Source of the DNA: Acidobacteriota bacterium
GTDB lineage: Bacteria; Acidobacteriota; UBA6911; JACQSX01
Direction: 5' to 3'
DNA length: 32,285 nt
NCBI GenBank assembly: GCA_016211105.1
Contig: JACQSX010000017.1
Coordinates: forward strand, 1-32,285
Positions within the stretch are counted from its first letter, which is position 1. Every line of letters starts with the position of its first letter. The position numbers and the translations under genes are program-made. Under the pieces are notes generated by a model. It did no database searches and had not been told where the DNA came from. It saw only the letters and a program-made list of their open reading frames with translations. Positions 16,138-23,603 of this stretch are shown here, one piece after another.

Positions 16138-18027
16138 ATGAAAGCAAATCTGGGACTCTTTTTGTCGGGTTTGGCCCTGTGCGCCTGTGCTGCTCCCAAA
16201 CGGGCAATTGTAACGTCGCGTTTTCTTTCCGCGGAGGCAGTTACGGTAAGAAGGGCGCCTGGTCCGCTCACTCTGCCAGAGCCACCGTCCTCCATGAGCG
16301 TCCCACAACGCGTAGATCCCAACATCGAGTCAATTCGGGAATTAATGGATCGCGCTTCCGCAGCATTCGATGAAGGCGAGCAATTATTGCGCCAGGGGAA
16401 GATCGAAGAGGGAAAGCAGCAGTTGCAGCGAGCGGTTGACCTCGTCCGAAGCTCTCCATTTGTGTCGCAATACCCGCAGTTGGGGCGCTTTTACGACAAT
16501 TTAAAGCGCGATGTAATACTTTTGGAAACGTCTTTTGCTGAAGAGCAAGATTTGACGCTTTCCTCCGGTGAATCCAAACCTGACGAAAAGCTACAGCCGG
16601 CTGCTGTCGACTCTCTTCCTGACATTAACCTGCACCGGATCATCCTCGATCCCTCTTTGGTTTCGACGGTGAGTGATGACCTGCGCAACTTACATTTTGG
16701 AATTCCGATTTTTCTAAATGATCGGGTCTTGCGCATGATGGAGTACTATCAAAATGACTCGCATGAAATCATGGAGCGTGGGTTGGCTCAATCGGGCAAA
16801 TACCTGCCGCTGTTCCGGAGAATTTTTGAAGAAGAAGCGGTCCCCAAGGAACTAGTTCATGTGGCCCAGGTGGAGAGTCTCTACGAACCGCTGGCTTATT
16901 CACGGGCTCGCGCAAAGGGGATTTGGCAATTTACGCGAGCCGCGGGTGTCGATTATTCTCTAAAGTTGAACCGTTGGGTGGATGAGAGGTCAGATATTGA
17001 GAAATCGACTCGAGCCGCCGCCCGTTATTTAAAGGAACTTTACATTAAATTTGGGGACTGGCACGTTGCCCTGGCAGCTTACAATTGGGGTCCAGGGCGC
17101 GTGGAACGGTTACAGGCGCGCCACGGCGCTCTTGATTATTGGGAAATGGTCGACCGAGGGCTCCTGCCAGCAGAAACTGCAAATTACGTGCCGAGTGTCC
17201 TGGCTACAATCCTGATTTCCGGTAATCCACAACGTTATGGTTTCCAGGTGGAGTATGCCAAACCAGTGGAATTCGAGAAAGTGAACGTGGGGCGTTCTGT
17301 TCGTCTATCCGACGTCGCCGATCTTTTAGGGGTGCACGTGGAGACGCTCAAGAAACTGAATCCGGAACTAAGACAGGCGGTGACTCCCGCGGACGATCCA
17401 CAGTATCAATTGAAGGTGCCTCTTGGTGTGGCTCTGGAATTGGCGGATCAAATTGCACAATTGCCTGGCGCTCAGCTAGGCCGACTACGACGCTACCGGG
17501 TGCGGCGAGGGGACACGCTTGCTCGCGTCGCACGCCGCTTTGGTGTGCATGCCGAAGGATTGGCTGAGACTAATGGTCTTTCGGTAGGGAGTCGGCTCAA
17601 ACCGAATACGCTCTTGACGCTACCGGATGCCCTCCCGAACTCTGCCGCCGGCGGCCGACGTGCCGTGGGAAGCAAATACCGCATCCGCCGGGGAGATACT
17701 TTGACAAAGATTGCGCGAAGGGCAGGCCTGAGTGTATCGCGACTGAGCGAACTAAATCATTTGGATCCCGGAGCGCGACTTCGTGTGGGGCAAACCCTGA
17801 TCATTTCAACGGGCGCGGCCAGAAACCAGGTGCGGTTAGCCCAGCCAACGGGCAAGAAAGGTTTGCGGACACCTCACAAGGTTGTTCACCACGTTCGCAA
17901 GGGAGATACCGTGGCCTCGATTGCTAGGCGGTACGGAACGAACGTACAGTCGATCCTCAAATGGAATTCTCTCCTGGCGACGCTGATTCGCCCCGGCCAG
18001 CAGCTTACGATTTTCGTCAATGAATAA
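16138..18027 (+). CDS. mltD: MltD-like membrane-bound lytic murein transglycosylase with LysM domains
   Basis: Cleaves peptidoglycan glycan strands with 1,6-anhydro-MurNAc formation. The 629-residue protein starts with a lipoprotein-type signal (LSGLALCACAAP; lipobox LCA before Cys17), so it is probably lipid-anchored. A helical segment near 60-135 precedes the SLT catalytic domain: KELVHVAQVESLYEPLAYSR with catalytic Glu246, KGIWQFTRAAGVDY, then LAAYNWGPGRV and ETANYVPSVLA. The usual S-x-A-G-A-x-G-L-W-Q-F segment reads SRARAKGIWQF, a small deviation. The C-terminal part has a degenerate LysM-like unit near 395-445 and three good LysM repeats (RYRVRRGDTLARVARRFGV, KYRIRRGDTLTKIARRAGL, VHHVRKGDTVASIARRYGT) separated by linkers. 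The start lacks a clear ribosome binding site. Confidence 0.93.
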   Translation: MKANLGLFLSGLALCACAAPKRAIVTSRFLSAEAVTVRRAPGPLTLPEPPSSMSVPQRVDPNIESIRELMDRASAAFDEGEQLLRQGKIEEGKQQLQRAVDLVRSSPFVSQYPQLGRFYDNLKRDVILLETSFAEEQDLTLSSGESKPDEKLQPAAVDSLPDINLHRIILDPSLVSTVSDDLRNLHFGIPIFLNDRVLRMMEYYQNDSHEIMERGLAQSGKYLPLFRRIFEEEAVPKELVHVAQVESLYEPLAYSRARAKGIWQFTRAAGVDYSLKLNRWVDERSDIEKSTRAAARYLKELYIKFGDWHVALAAYNWGPGRVERLQARHGALDYWEMVDRGLLPAETANYVPSVLATILISGNPQRYGFQVEYAKPVEFEKVNVGRSVRLSDVADLLGVHVETLKKLNPELRQAVTPADDPQYQLKVPLGVALELADQIAQLPGAQLGRLRRYRVRRGDTLARVARRFGVHAEGLAETNGLSVGSRLKPNTLLTLPDALPNSAAGGRRAVGSKYRIRRGDTLTKIARRAGLSVSRLSELNHLDPGARLRVGQTLIISTGAARNQVRLAQPTGKKGLRTPHKVVHHVRKGDTVASIARRYGTNVQSILKWNSLLATLIRPGQQLTIFVNE

Positions 18028-18035
18028 AAACGCCG

Positions 18036-18983
18036 ATGCGTTTTTGCACGATTGAGCACGAAGGCGCCCTGCGTCCTTGTGTAGCTGTTGACGATTCATT
18101 GCTGGATCTAGTGGTCCTCGCCGGCGTGGCTCGGCGCGCCGGAATTCCTTCTCCTGATTTTCCACCTTTTCTGGATTTGGTCGAAGCCGCCTCCGAGCGG
18201 TACCGACAGTCACTGCTCGGTTGCATTCATAGAGTATCCGAGCGAAAAGAAGAGCTAAGGGCGATGGCACGGGAAGAAGGATTCCATTTATTTCATAGTC
18301 CGGTGCGAGTAACCTGGGCCGCTCCGGTCACGGCCCCCCGTAAGATAATTTGTGTTGGTCTGAACTATTTGGATCATGCCGAAGAACAGCACGCCGAGCT
18401 TCCGGAGGAGCCCCTCCTGTTTGCAAAATTTGCTAATACGTTGCGTGGGCACCGCCAGACGGTGGAACTGCCTGAGATCAGCGAAAAGGTCGATTTGGAA
18501 GCAGAACTGGGATTTGTTATTGCCAAGCGAGGATGTCACATTTCCGAACGAGAAGCGCCGCAATATATTTTGGGTTATACGATTGTCAATGACGTCAGCG
18601 CGCGGGATCTGCAGGCAAGAGATCGTCAATGGTTTCGCGCGAAATCGTGCGATGGGTTTGCTCCCATGGGACCCTATCTCGTAACGCCGGATGAAGTTCC
18701 AGATCCAATGGGCTTAAGAATTGAATCTCGGCTGAACGATTTTCTGATGCAATCGTCCAATACTCGGAATCTCATCTTCAACGTTTTTCATCTGGTTGCT
18801 TTCATTTCGAAGGCGCTCACCTTAGAACCGGGCGATATCATTTCTACCGGCACTCCGGCAGGTGTAGGCGTTTTTCGAAACCCTCCGATATTTCTGAAGC
18901 ATGGCGACCGGATGCGCATCTCAATTGAGATTCTGGGTGAGTTGGAGAACCCGGTAAGCCGGCCAGTCAATCAGAAGCATTAA
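18036..18983 (+). CDS. Fumarylacetoacetate hydrolase (FAH) family protein
   Basis: Metal-dependent enzyme of the FAH superfamily. Members cleave C-C bonds or isomerise or decarboxylate diketo acids in aromatic degradation, or act as oxaloacetate decarboxylases. The 315-residue protein has a divergent N-terminal domain (1-90) and a C-terminal catalytic domain: ICVGLNYLDHAEEQ near 105-118, VDLEAELGFVIAKRG with metal ligands Glu155 and Glu157, IVNDVSARDLQ with Asp186, and GDIISTGTPAGVGVF near 268-282. The gene begins eight bases after the transglycosylase stop and is probably cotranscribed with it. The neighbours suggest no catabolic pathway, so the substrate remains open. Confidence 0.9.
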   Translation: MRFCTIEHEGALRPCVAVDDSLLDLVVLAGVARRAGIPSPDFPPFLDLVEAASERYRQSLLGCIHRVSERKEELRAMAREEGFHLFHSPVRVTWAAPVTAPRKIICVGLNYLDHAEEQHAELPEEPLLFAKFANTLRGHRQTVELPEISEKVDLEAELGFVIAKRGCHISEREAPQYILGYTIVNDVSARDLQARDRQWFRAKSCDGFAPMGPYLVTPDEVPDPMGLRIESRLNDFLMQSSNTRNLIFNVFHLVAFISKALTLEPGDIISTGTPAGVGVFRNPPIFLKHGDRMRISIEILGELENPVSRPVNQKH

Positions 18984-19130
18984 GGCAGTAAGGGGAAGGC
19001 GCTCCTAACGTCTGCAAAATATTGATCCAGCCTGCAGCAGTGTCAACACAGAAATCCGCAGGGGAAAGCGATAGCCCAACCGGAATTCGGAGACTAAAAA
19101 GTACGGTAAGCGCTCCGGATCAACGCGGAC

Positions 19131-20357
19131 TCAACCGAGGGCCTGGCTCAGGTCTTCTGTCAGATCATCTTTGTGTTCTATACCAACGGAAAGGCGTACC
19201 AGATTGTCATCGATCTGCAGAGAGCGGCGATGCGCGGGGGACAAATCCCGATGGGAAGAGATCGCGGGATAGAGCAATTCTGAATAAATATCGCCTAACG
19301 TCGTGGCGGAGTTGATCACTGTCAGCCGATCCATAAAACACAGCACCTGCCTCTTGTCGGCGTTCCTGATTTGGAAGGTGACGAGGCCGCCATAACCCCG
19401 TTTTCCAAATAGCCTGCGCGCAATGGAATGATGTGGATGCGATGGCAGACCGGGGTAACGAACCCGTTCGATACGCGGGTGATTCTCAAGAAAGGAAGCC
19501 ACCACCGATGCATTCTGGAAAATCCGGGAAGTACGCAGCGACAATGTTTTCACTCCCCGCAATGTCAACCAGCTATCAAACGGGCTTGGAACCGCACCGG
19601 TGATCTTTCGCAAAGCGCGGAGAGCCGCACCCTGCTGGCGATCCTCCACCACGATAACGCCTCCGGTCACATCGCCGTGACCGCCTAAGTACTTGGTAGA
19701 ACTGTGCACCACCATCGCGGCCCCGAGTTCCAACGGCTTCGTCAGCATGGGAGTGGCGAACGTGTTGTCGACGATTACGGGAATGCGCGCACGCTTACAT
19801 AGCTCTATGGCGCTCTGAACATCGATTACGTGCAGCAGGGGATTTGTCATTACTTCCAGAAAAAGTCCCTTGGGTCGCGGCTTTTTTGTGAGCGCTGCTC
19901 GCAGCAGACCTGTGTCCCGCAAGTCCAGGAACTCGATCTGGACTCCGAACGGCGCCAGTAGGGAATTGAATAGGATGTAAGTCGCGCCATACAAATCGCG
20001 CGAAGACAACAGGCGGGTTCCTGGAGAGAGTTTTAAACTCAAGAAGGCTGCATGAAGAGCAGCCATCCCGGAGGCAAATGCAATGGCGGTTGTGCCGTGG
20101 TCCAGAACAGCGAGAGTCTCTTCCAATGCTTCTATGGTGGGGTTGGCGTGGCGCGAGTACACGTAGCCAGGGATTTTTCCTGCAAAAATTTGATCCAGTG
20201 TGGCCGCGCGTTCACTTTCAAATGCGGTGGCGGCATAGATAGGTACCGTGGTGGGATGAAAGGGCGGCATCTTCAGTCGCTCTGCTGCGTGTACCTGGAG
20301 TGTCTCCAATCTGAAGGTCTGCTTTTTTCCCTTCCACCGCGAGTTGCGCTCGCTCAT
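19131..20357 (-). CDS. Cys/Met-metabolism PLP-dependent enzyme (cystathionine gamma-synthase/lyase type)
   Basis: Fold-type I PLP enzyme of the trans-sulfuration family, 408 residues. Features: RLETLQVHA near the start, YVYSRHANPT at 66-74 (phosphate-binding Tyr/Arg), FASGMAALHAAFL near 94-107, VIVDNTFATPML near 194-205 with Asp197, and VVHSSTKYLGGHGDVTGG with PLP-binding Lys222. The C-terminal LVRLSVGIEHKDDLTEDLSQAL is standard. The family includes cystathionine gamma-synthase, cystathionine beta- and gamma-lyases, methionine gamma-lyase and O-acetylhomoserine sulfhydrylases, and the sequence alone does not settle which. No Shine-Dalgarno sequence is seen before the ATG at 20357. A TATACT box only nine bases upstream would imply a very short leader. 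It is divergent from the GNAT gene. Confidence 0.9.
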   Translation of the reverse strand: MSERNSRWKGKKQTFRLETLQVHAAERLKMPPFHPTTVPIYAATAFESERAATLDQIFAGKIPGYVYSRHANPTIEALEETLAVLDHGTTAIAFASGMAALHAAFLSLKLSPGTRLLSSRDLYGATYILFNSLLAPFGVQIEFLDLRDTGLLRAALTKKPRPKGLFLEVMTNPLLHVIDVQSAIELCKRARIPVIVDNTFATPMLTKPLELGAAMVVHSSTKYLGGHGDVTGGVIVVEDRQQGAALRALRKITGAVPSPFDSWLTLRGVKTLSLRTSRIFQNASVVASFLENHPRIERVRYPGLPSHPHHSIARRLFGKRGYGGLVTFQIRNADKRQVLCFMDRLTVINSATTLGDIYSELLYPAISSHRDLSPAHRRSLQIDDNLVRLSVGIEHKDDLTEDLSQALG

Positions 20358-20569
20358 GGCAAGGCCAGTATAACACCATGCGCGTGAAGTAGGGCGTCAG
20401 GGAGTTTGATGCCCGGCGCGCTCCGCTTTGTGATTTCGCCGGGTGTGACAAACCATGCGTTGCGGCCCGCTGAGAAGCCCCTGTCGCCAAGACTTGCCGC
20501 ATGCGCGGGACGAAGCAATCGGAATCTGATGAGATGTGGGTTCTGATTTTGTAGTAAATTAGGTCTGGA
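20358..20569. other. Divergent intergenic region with a GC-rich inverted repeat
   Basis: GCCCGGCG at 20411-20418 faces CGCCGGGT at 20437-20444 (eight pairs including one wobble). There is no T-tract, so a terminator is unlikely; an operator or leader hairpin of the PLP-enzyme gene is possible. No SAM or other riboswitch core was recognised. The minus-strand frame is open here (about 20354-20743) but looks like chance coding antisense to the GNAT gene. Confidence 0.35.
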
Positions 20570-21538
20570 GTGCTTATCTTGGCTGAAAAACTCCAACGTA
20601 TCCCGTCCCATTTGCAATTGGAAACGATCCCTCTGGCGAGAGCGGATCTCCTGGACTTGGAGATTCTCCTGGATGAGGAAGTAGCTCTCTGGAGAGAGGT
20701 CTTGTGCTGGGACTATCGTAAGACGGCGCGACTGATCCAACAATATGCGGCCGCAGGCCTGATGCCTGGGGTTGCTCTCCGCGATGGTACAAAGTTGGTA
20801 GGTTACGGATATTACCTGGGGCGCGAGGAACTTGGATCCATCGGTGGCATTTTTGTAGCGCCTTCACGGACCGATCCTCAAGTTGCGGGATCCCAGATTT
20901 TTTCCCACATCTTTCGGCAATTGGTGGCAGATGTAGGCTGTCGCCGGATTGAGGGACAACTATTCACACTGACGCATCCTTGGAACGGCATCCTGGAAGC
21001 ACACGGTCTGGTTGTCCAGCCCCGCTTTTACATGGTCAGGCAATTACTGGAGGAACCGAATCGTCCGGCAATGTCGTTGTCCCCGTGGGAGAATGATATT
21101 TTGCCTGTCGCGGCGAATCTGCTGTTTCTGACATATCAGTGTCATGTGGATGCGCATATTTCCACTTGGTATCGGAGCGTGAAGAGTTGCGCGGAGTTTC
21201 TGCGAAACTTGGTGTGGATGCCCGGGTGTGGAGAATTTCTCAGGCAGGCTAGCGCGCTGTTTCTGGATCACAAAGAGCTGGCGGGATTTATTCTGGTGAC
21301 TCAGATTGCGCCACGCACTGCTTTGGTTCCGCAGATCTGTGTGAGGCGCGACCTGCAAGGAAGGGGAATTGGGGGAAGTCTGCTGGAGTACGGGTGCGCG
21401 CGGCTGCGACAAGCTGGTTTTCAGCGTGTTTTCCTTTGTGTGACGACCGCCAATGAGCCAGCTCGACAGCTTTATTTGCGCCATCGATTCTACGACGTCC
21501 AAGGTTTCAGCGCATTTTTTTGGAATCGAGGTACTTAG
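20570..21538 (+). CDS. Tandem-GNAT-fold acetyltransferase-like protein
   Basis: Probably acetyl-CoA dependent N-acyltransferase, substrate unknown, 322 residues. The C-terminal half is a canonical GNAT domain: LVPQICVRRDLQGRGIGGSL with the R/Q-x-x-G-x-G/A acetyl-CoA loop, then RLRQAGFQRVFLCVTTANE and ARQLYLRHRFYDV. The N-terminal half looks like a second, degenerate GNAT fold (KLVGYGYYLGREELGSIGGI, then FVAPSR, and later the A-HGL-V strand) without a clear acetyl-CoA loop. Start: the GTG at 20570 is listed. A TTG at 20579 is an alternative because GGAG at 20567-20570 lies eight bases before it. The selenoprotein gene follows after 48 bp on the same strand, and the nuclease gene comes next, so the three are likely one operon. 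Confidence 0.85.
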   Translation: MLILAEKLQRIPSHLQLETIPLARADLLDLEILLDEEVALWREVLCWDYRKTARLIQQYAAAGLMPGVALRDGTKLVGYGYYLGREELGSIGGIFVAPSRTDPQVAGSQIFSHIFRQLVADVGCRRIEGQLFTLTHPWNGILEAHGLVVQPRFYMVRQLLEEPNRPAMSLSPWENDILPVAANLLFLTYQCHVDAHISTWYRSVKSCAEFLRNLVWMPGCGEFLRQASALFLDHKELAGFILVTQIAPRTALVPQICVRRDLQGRGIGGSLLEYGCARLRQAGFQRVFLCVTTANEPARQLYLRHRFYDVQGFSAFFWNRGT

Positions 21539-21586
21539 AATGAGAGCGAGATCCTTAATTGAAGACGAAGAAGAGGAACGGACGCA

Positions 21587-21805
21587 ATGAAGGTGCAGAT
21601 CTATGGGAAAGAGACCTGACCGTACACAACGGCAGCCCGTGAGGATTTTGCTAAAAGGGAATATCAGGTCGAGTATTACGATGTAAAAAAAGATGCCCGG
21701 CGTTTGGATGAGATGCTGAAGTTGACGCCGGGCCAACGTCGTGTCCCGGTGATTCACGAGGAAGGTAGAATTACCGTTGGCTTTGGCGGTACGTGAGGAG
21801 TCTGA
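21587..21805 (+). CDS. Uxx-star-type glutaredoxin-like selenoprotein with two selenocysteines
   Basis: A 72-residue thioredoxin/glutaredoxin-like redox protein, seen only if in-frame TGA codons are read as selenocysteine (U). It begins MKVQIYGKETUPYTTAARED, with Sec11 encoded by TGA at 21617-21619 in the position of the redox-active Cys of a CxxC/CxxT motif. It continues with AKREYQVEYYDVKKDARRLD, then LTPGQRRVPVIHEEGRITVG and FGGTUGV. The second TGA (21794-21796, Sec70) is followed by GGA GTC and a third TGA (21803-21805) that must be the real stop. That is U-x-x-stop, the signature I recall as naming the Uxx-star family. AGAGGA at 21572-21577 lies nine bases before the ATG. The VPVI cis-Pro segment and the GFGGT strand are typical of glutaredoxins. 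Both frames between TGAs are fully protein-like. The partner reductase and substrate are unknown, and sel genes are not in this window. Confidence 0.9.
21617..21651 (+). promoter_or_regulatory. Candidate bSECIS for the first selenocysteine codon
   Basis: With TGA at 21617 as position 1, positions 23-24 are again G639-T640. A hairpin GCA (21632-21634) with TGC (21649-21651) and CC (21636-21637) with GG (21643-21644) puts this GT in a CGTGA loop, but with an internal loop and few pairs. A competing simple hairpin is ACGG (21629-21632) with CCGT (21637-21640). This element is clearly less like the E. coli consensus than the one at the second TGA. Confidence 0.45.
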
Positions 21806-21824
21806 CAAATCGCCGGTCGGCGTT
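21794..21824 (+). promoter_or_regulatory. bSECIS element for the second selenocysteine codon
   Basis: Counting the T of TGA (21794) as position 1, T810 is position 17 (bulged), and G816 and T817 are positions 23 and 24. These are the residues known to matter for SelB binding in the E. coli fdhF SECIS (U17, G23, U24). The helix is AA (21808-21809) with TT (21823-21824), bulged T21810, then CGCC (21811-21814) with GGCG (21819-21822), capped by the loop GGTC (21815-21818), which is identical to the fdhF loop. Eighteen bases separate the TGA from the loop, as in fdhF. The hairpin lies after the true stop codon, in the 3' UTR. Confidence 0.8.
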
Positions 21825-21872
21825 GAACTCACCGAAGAGGTCACTGCGGATGTCCAGTAGCGGGGATGTGAA

Positions 21873-22898
21873 GTGAATCAAAAATTTATTCGTGATTTTG
21901 AGCCTGACGAGACCGTAGTGACCTTCGCTTTGATACGTGGCATCTGGACGCGCGCCAAAAGGGGAACTGGGGAGGAGTTCCTCGCCTTGGAATTGCAGGA
22001 TCGCACAGGAACTGTGGAAGCGAAGATCTGGGAGGTCGAAGATGCGATGCGGGAACTGCGATCTGGAGATTACGTTAAGATTAAAGCCCGCGTAGACGAA
22101 TACCGCGGAATGCCTCAATTAATTATTGAAAAAATTCGCAAGGTGACGGACGCTGATCGGCAACAAGGATTTGAAGAATCCGACTGCGTGCCTTCAACGC
22201 CTTATAACATCGACGAAATGTGGGAAAGGCTGCGCATGCTCGTCAATCGGGAGGTGAACGATCCGTTTGTTGTCCAGCTCCTCAACAACGTGTTGGAGCG
22301 CACCGGTGATCGGTTTAAGTGCTTCCCCGCCGCTCAGGAGATTCACCATGGGTATCGCGGGGGGTTCCTGGAACACGTGCTCTCGGTTACGGAGAATTGT
22401 GTCTATTTTGCCGGAAGGTATCCAGAGGTGGATAAGAGTCTACTGGTCGCCGGAGGAATTTTGCACGACATCGGGAAGTTAGAAGAATTGACTCCCGCGC
22501 CCGCCGTCGAGTATACCCTACAGGGCCGGTTGGTCGGACACATTATTTTAGGGCGTGACCTGGTACGTGCCGAGGCTGCAAAGATCGCGAACTTTCCCCA
22601 ACAGACCCTGCTGCTGATCGAGCACATGATCCTGAGCCACCAGGGGGATTATGACTGGGGTAGCCCAAAGCGCCCCAAGATTTTGGAGGCGCTTATCTTG
22701 CATTACTTGGATGATCTGGATGCAAAAGCCAATCATTTTCAGAGTGTGCTTCGGGCCCATCGCGGACCTGGTGTTTTTACCAACTACGATCGAATTTTGG
22801 GCAGGGTACTTTACAAGCGGCCCTCAGCTTCGGGCGAAAGGCGAGAGCCTCGTGACGACGAGGCAATCGTTGACGTTAGTCCACCCGGAGAGCTATAG
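21873..22898 (+). CDS. YhaM-like 3'-5' exoribonuclease (OB-fold plus HD domain)
   Basis: Probably a metal-dependent 3'-5' exonuclease acting on RNA or ssDNA. The 341-residue protein has an N-terminal OB-fold (FLALELQDRTGTVEAKIWE, near 36-53, then GDYVKIKARVDEYRGMPQL). A helical linker leads to an HD phosphohydrolase domain: GFLEHVLSVTENC with His168, AGGILHDIGKLEEL with His198-Asp199, GHIILG with its His, and LIEHMILSHQG. The architecture and order match YhaM/CbfI of Firmicutes. The GTG start at 21873 has GGGGA about six bases upstream. The C-terminal 30 residues are charged and probably disordered. It is likely cotranscribed with the selenoprotein and GNAT genes upstream, though 67 bases and the SECIS hairpin lie between. 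Confidence 0.9.
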   Translation: MNQKFIRDFEPDETVVTFALIRGIWTRAKRGTGEEFLALELQDRTGTVEAKIWEVEDAMRELRSGDYVKIKARVDEYRGMPQLIIEKIRKVTDADRQQGFEESDCVPSTPYNIDEMWERLRMLVNREVNDPFVVQLLNNVLERTGDRFKCFPAAQEIHHGYRGGFLEHVLSVTENCVYFAGRYPEVDKSLLVAGGILHDIGKLEELTPAPAVEYTLQGRLVGHIILGRDLVRAEAAKIANFPQQTLLLIEHMILSHQGDYDWGSPKRPKILEALILHYLDDLDAKANHFQSVLRAHRGPGVFTNYDRILGRVLYKRPSASGERREPRDDEAIVDVSPPGEL

Positions 22899-22984
22899 CA
22901 GAGACGGGAGAGCGTCGGGGCGGGAGGACTATTTTATACGGCCAGACTAAAAGTGTTAACGTCCAGGCTTGTTGTGCAACACTC

Positions 22985-23117
22985 GAGATCGCACTTTGAT
23001 CAAGTTCAAAAAGGGTTGCCGCTGTATCGCCCCTAAGCACCTGTATTACAATAGGTTAGAGGAAGAGAAACTTTTCTTGCATCAATGCATCTAATTTAAT
23101 AACTCACCTCCTTAACA
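22985..23117 (+). ncRNA. Possible leader or small RNA with anti-Shine-Dalgarno-like segment before the terminator
   Basis: The 270-bp gap before folB has no ORF, but CACCTCCTT at 23105-23113 is identical to the 16S rRNA 3'-end anti-Shine-Dalgarno core. It sits directly before a strong terminator hairpin. A weak -10 (TACAAT, 23047-23052) lies upstream without a convincing -35. Read on the minus strand the same bases form a perfect ribosome binding site (AAGGAGGTGAG), but only ORFs of a few codons follow it. It may be an attenuated leader of folB, a small RNA, or the tail of the upstream operon transcript. Confidence 0.25.
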
Positions 23118-23148
23118 ATTGGGTGCCTTTCGGGGCACCCAATCTTTT
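23118..23148 (+). terminator. Rho-independent terminator upstream of folB
   Basis: A perfect ten-pair stem, ATTGGGTGCC (23118-23127) with GGCACCCAAT (23134-23143), with loop TTTCGG and followed by CTTTT. It most likely ends the transcript coming from the YhaM-like gene or a small RNA. The position 30 bases before folB also permits an attenuator role. Confidence 0.75.
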
Positions 23149-23176
23149 GAGTTCATAGAACTCCAGGGTTTTGTTC

Positions 23177-23575
23177 ATGGATAAAATTTTGGTGCGGGGA
23201 CTGAAGTGCGAACTAAGGATAGGCGTGGAAGCGTGTGAGCGCCGCTACCCGCAGATCTGCCTGGTAGACATCGATCTGATGCTGGATCTCACCTCTGCAG
23301 CAGAAGCCGATTCGGTGGGGAAAGCCCTCGACTACGCCCGTTTTTGCGAAGAGGTCGTGAAAGTGGCGGCCGCGCGAGAATACAATCTCGTGGAAGCCTT
23401 TGCAAATGCTGTGGCTGAAGTCGGCCTGCACCATGAGGCCGTGCATGAGGTGCGTGTAGTGGTCGAAAAGACCCCTCTCCCGCTCCAAGGGAAGTTAGCT
23501 CGTATCGGTGTTGAGATTTGCCGAAGAAAAGGCAGCCTGGAAATTTGGAGCGAGACGAGTCAAGGAGGGGAGTGA
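23177..23575 (+). CDS. folB: Dihydroneopterin aldolase family protein
   Basis: Folate pathway enzyme converting 7,8-dihydroneopterin to 6-hydroxymethyldihydropterin. With the ATG at 23177 (AGGG eight bases upstream) the protein has 132 residues. A TTG at 23171 in the same frame is less likely. Features: DKILVRGLKCELRIGVEACE (strand plus the region holding the conserved catalytic Glu), PQICLVDIDLMLDLTSAAEA, ALDYARFCEEVVKVAA and EVRVVVEKTPLPLQGKLARI with the family's conserved Lys-x-x-P. The usual Y-x-x-H-G segment near the N-terminus is replaced by LRIGVEACE, which is more like epimerase-type relatives. Its 3' end is convergent with the Fe-S carrier gene with only 28 bases between stops. Confidence 0.88.
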   Translation: MDKILVRGLKCELRIGVEACERRYPQICLVDIDLMLDLTSAAEADSVGKALDYARFCEEVVKVAAAREYNLVEAFANAVAEVGLHHEAVHEVRVVVEKTPLPLQGKLARIGVEICRRKGSLEIWSETSQGGE

Positions 23576-23603
23576 TGGGCTCCCTGGGTGACCACCATCA
23601 AGA

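Noticed and set aside
20354..20743. Minus-strand frame upstream of the Cys/Met-metabolism gene
   Set aside because: Half of it is antisense to the GNAT gene and the rest shows no conserved motif or ribosome binding site.
21044..21844. A long minus-strand open frame covering the GNAT 3' end and the selenoprotein gene
   Set aside because: It is antisense to well-supported coding sequence, has no recognisable domain, and exists because the plus-strand genes lack the relevant trinucleotides.
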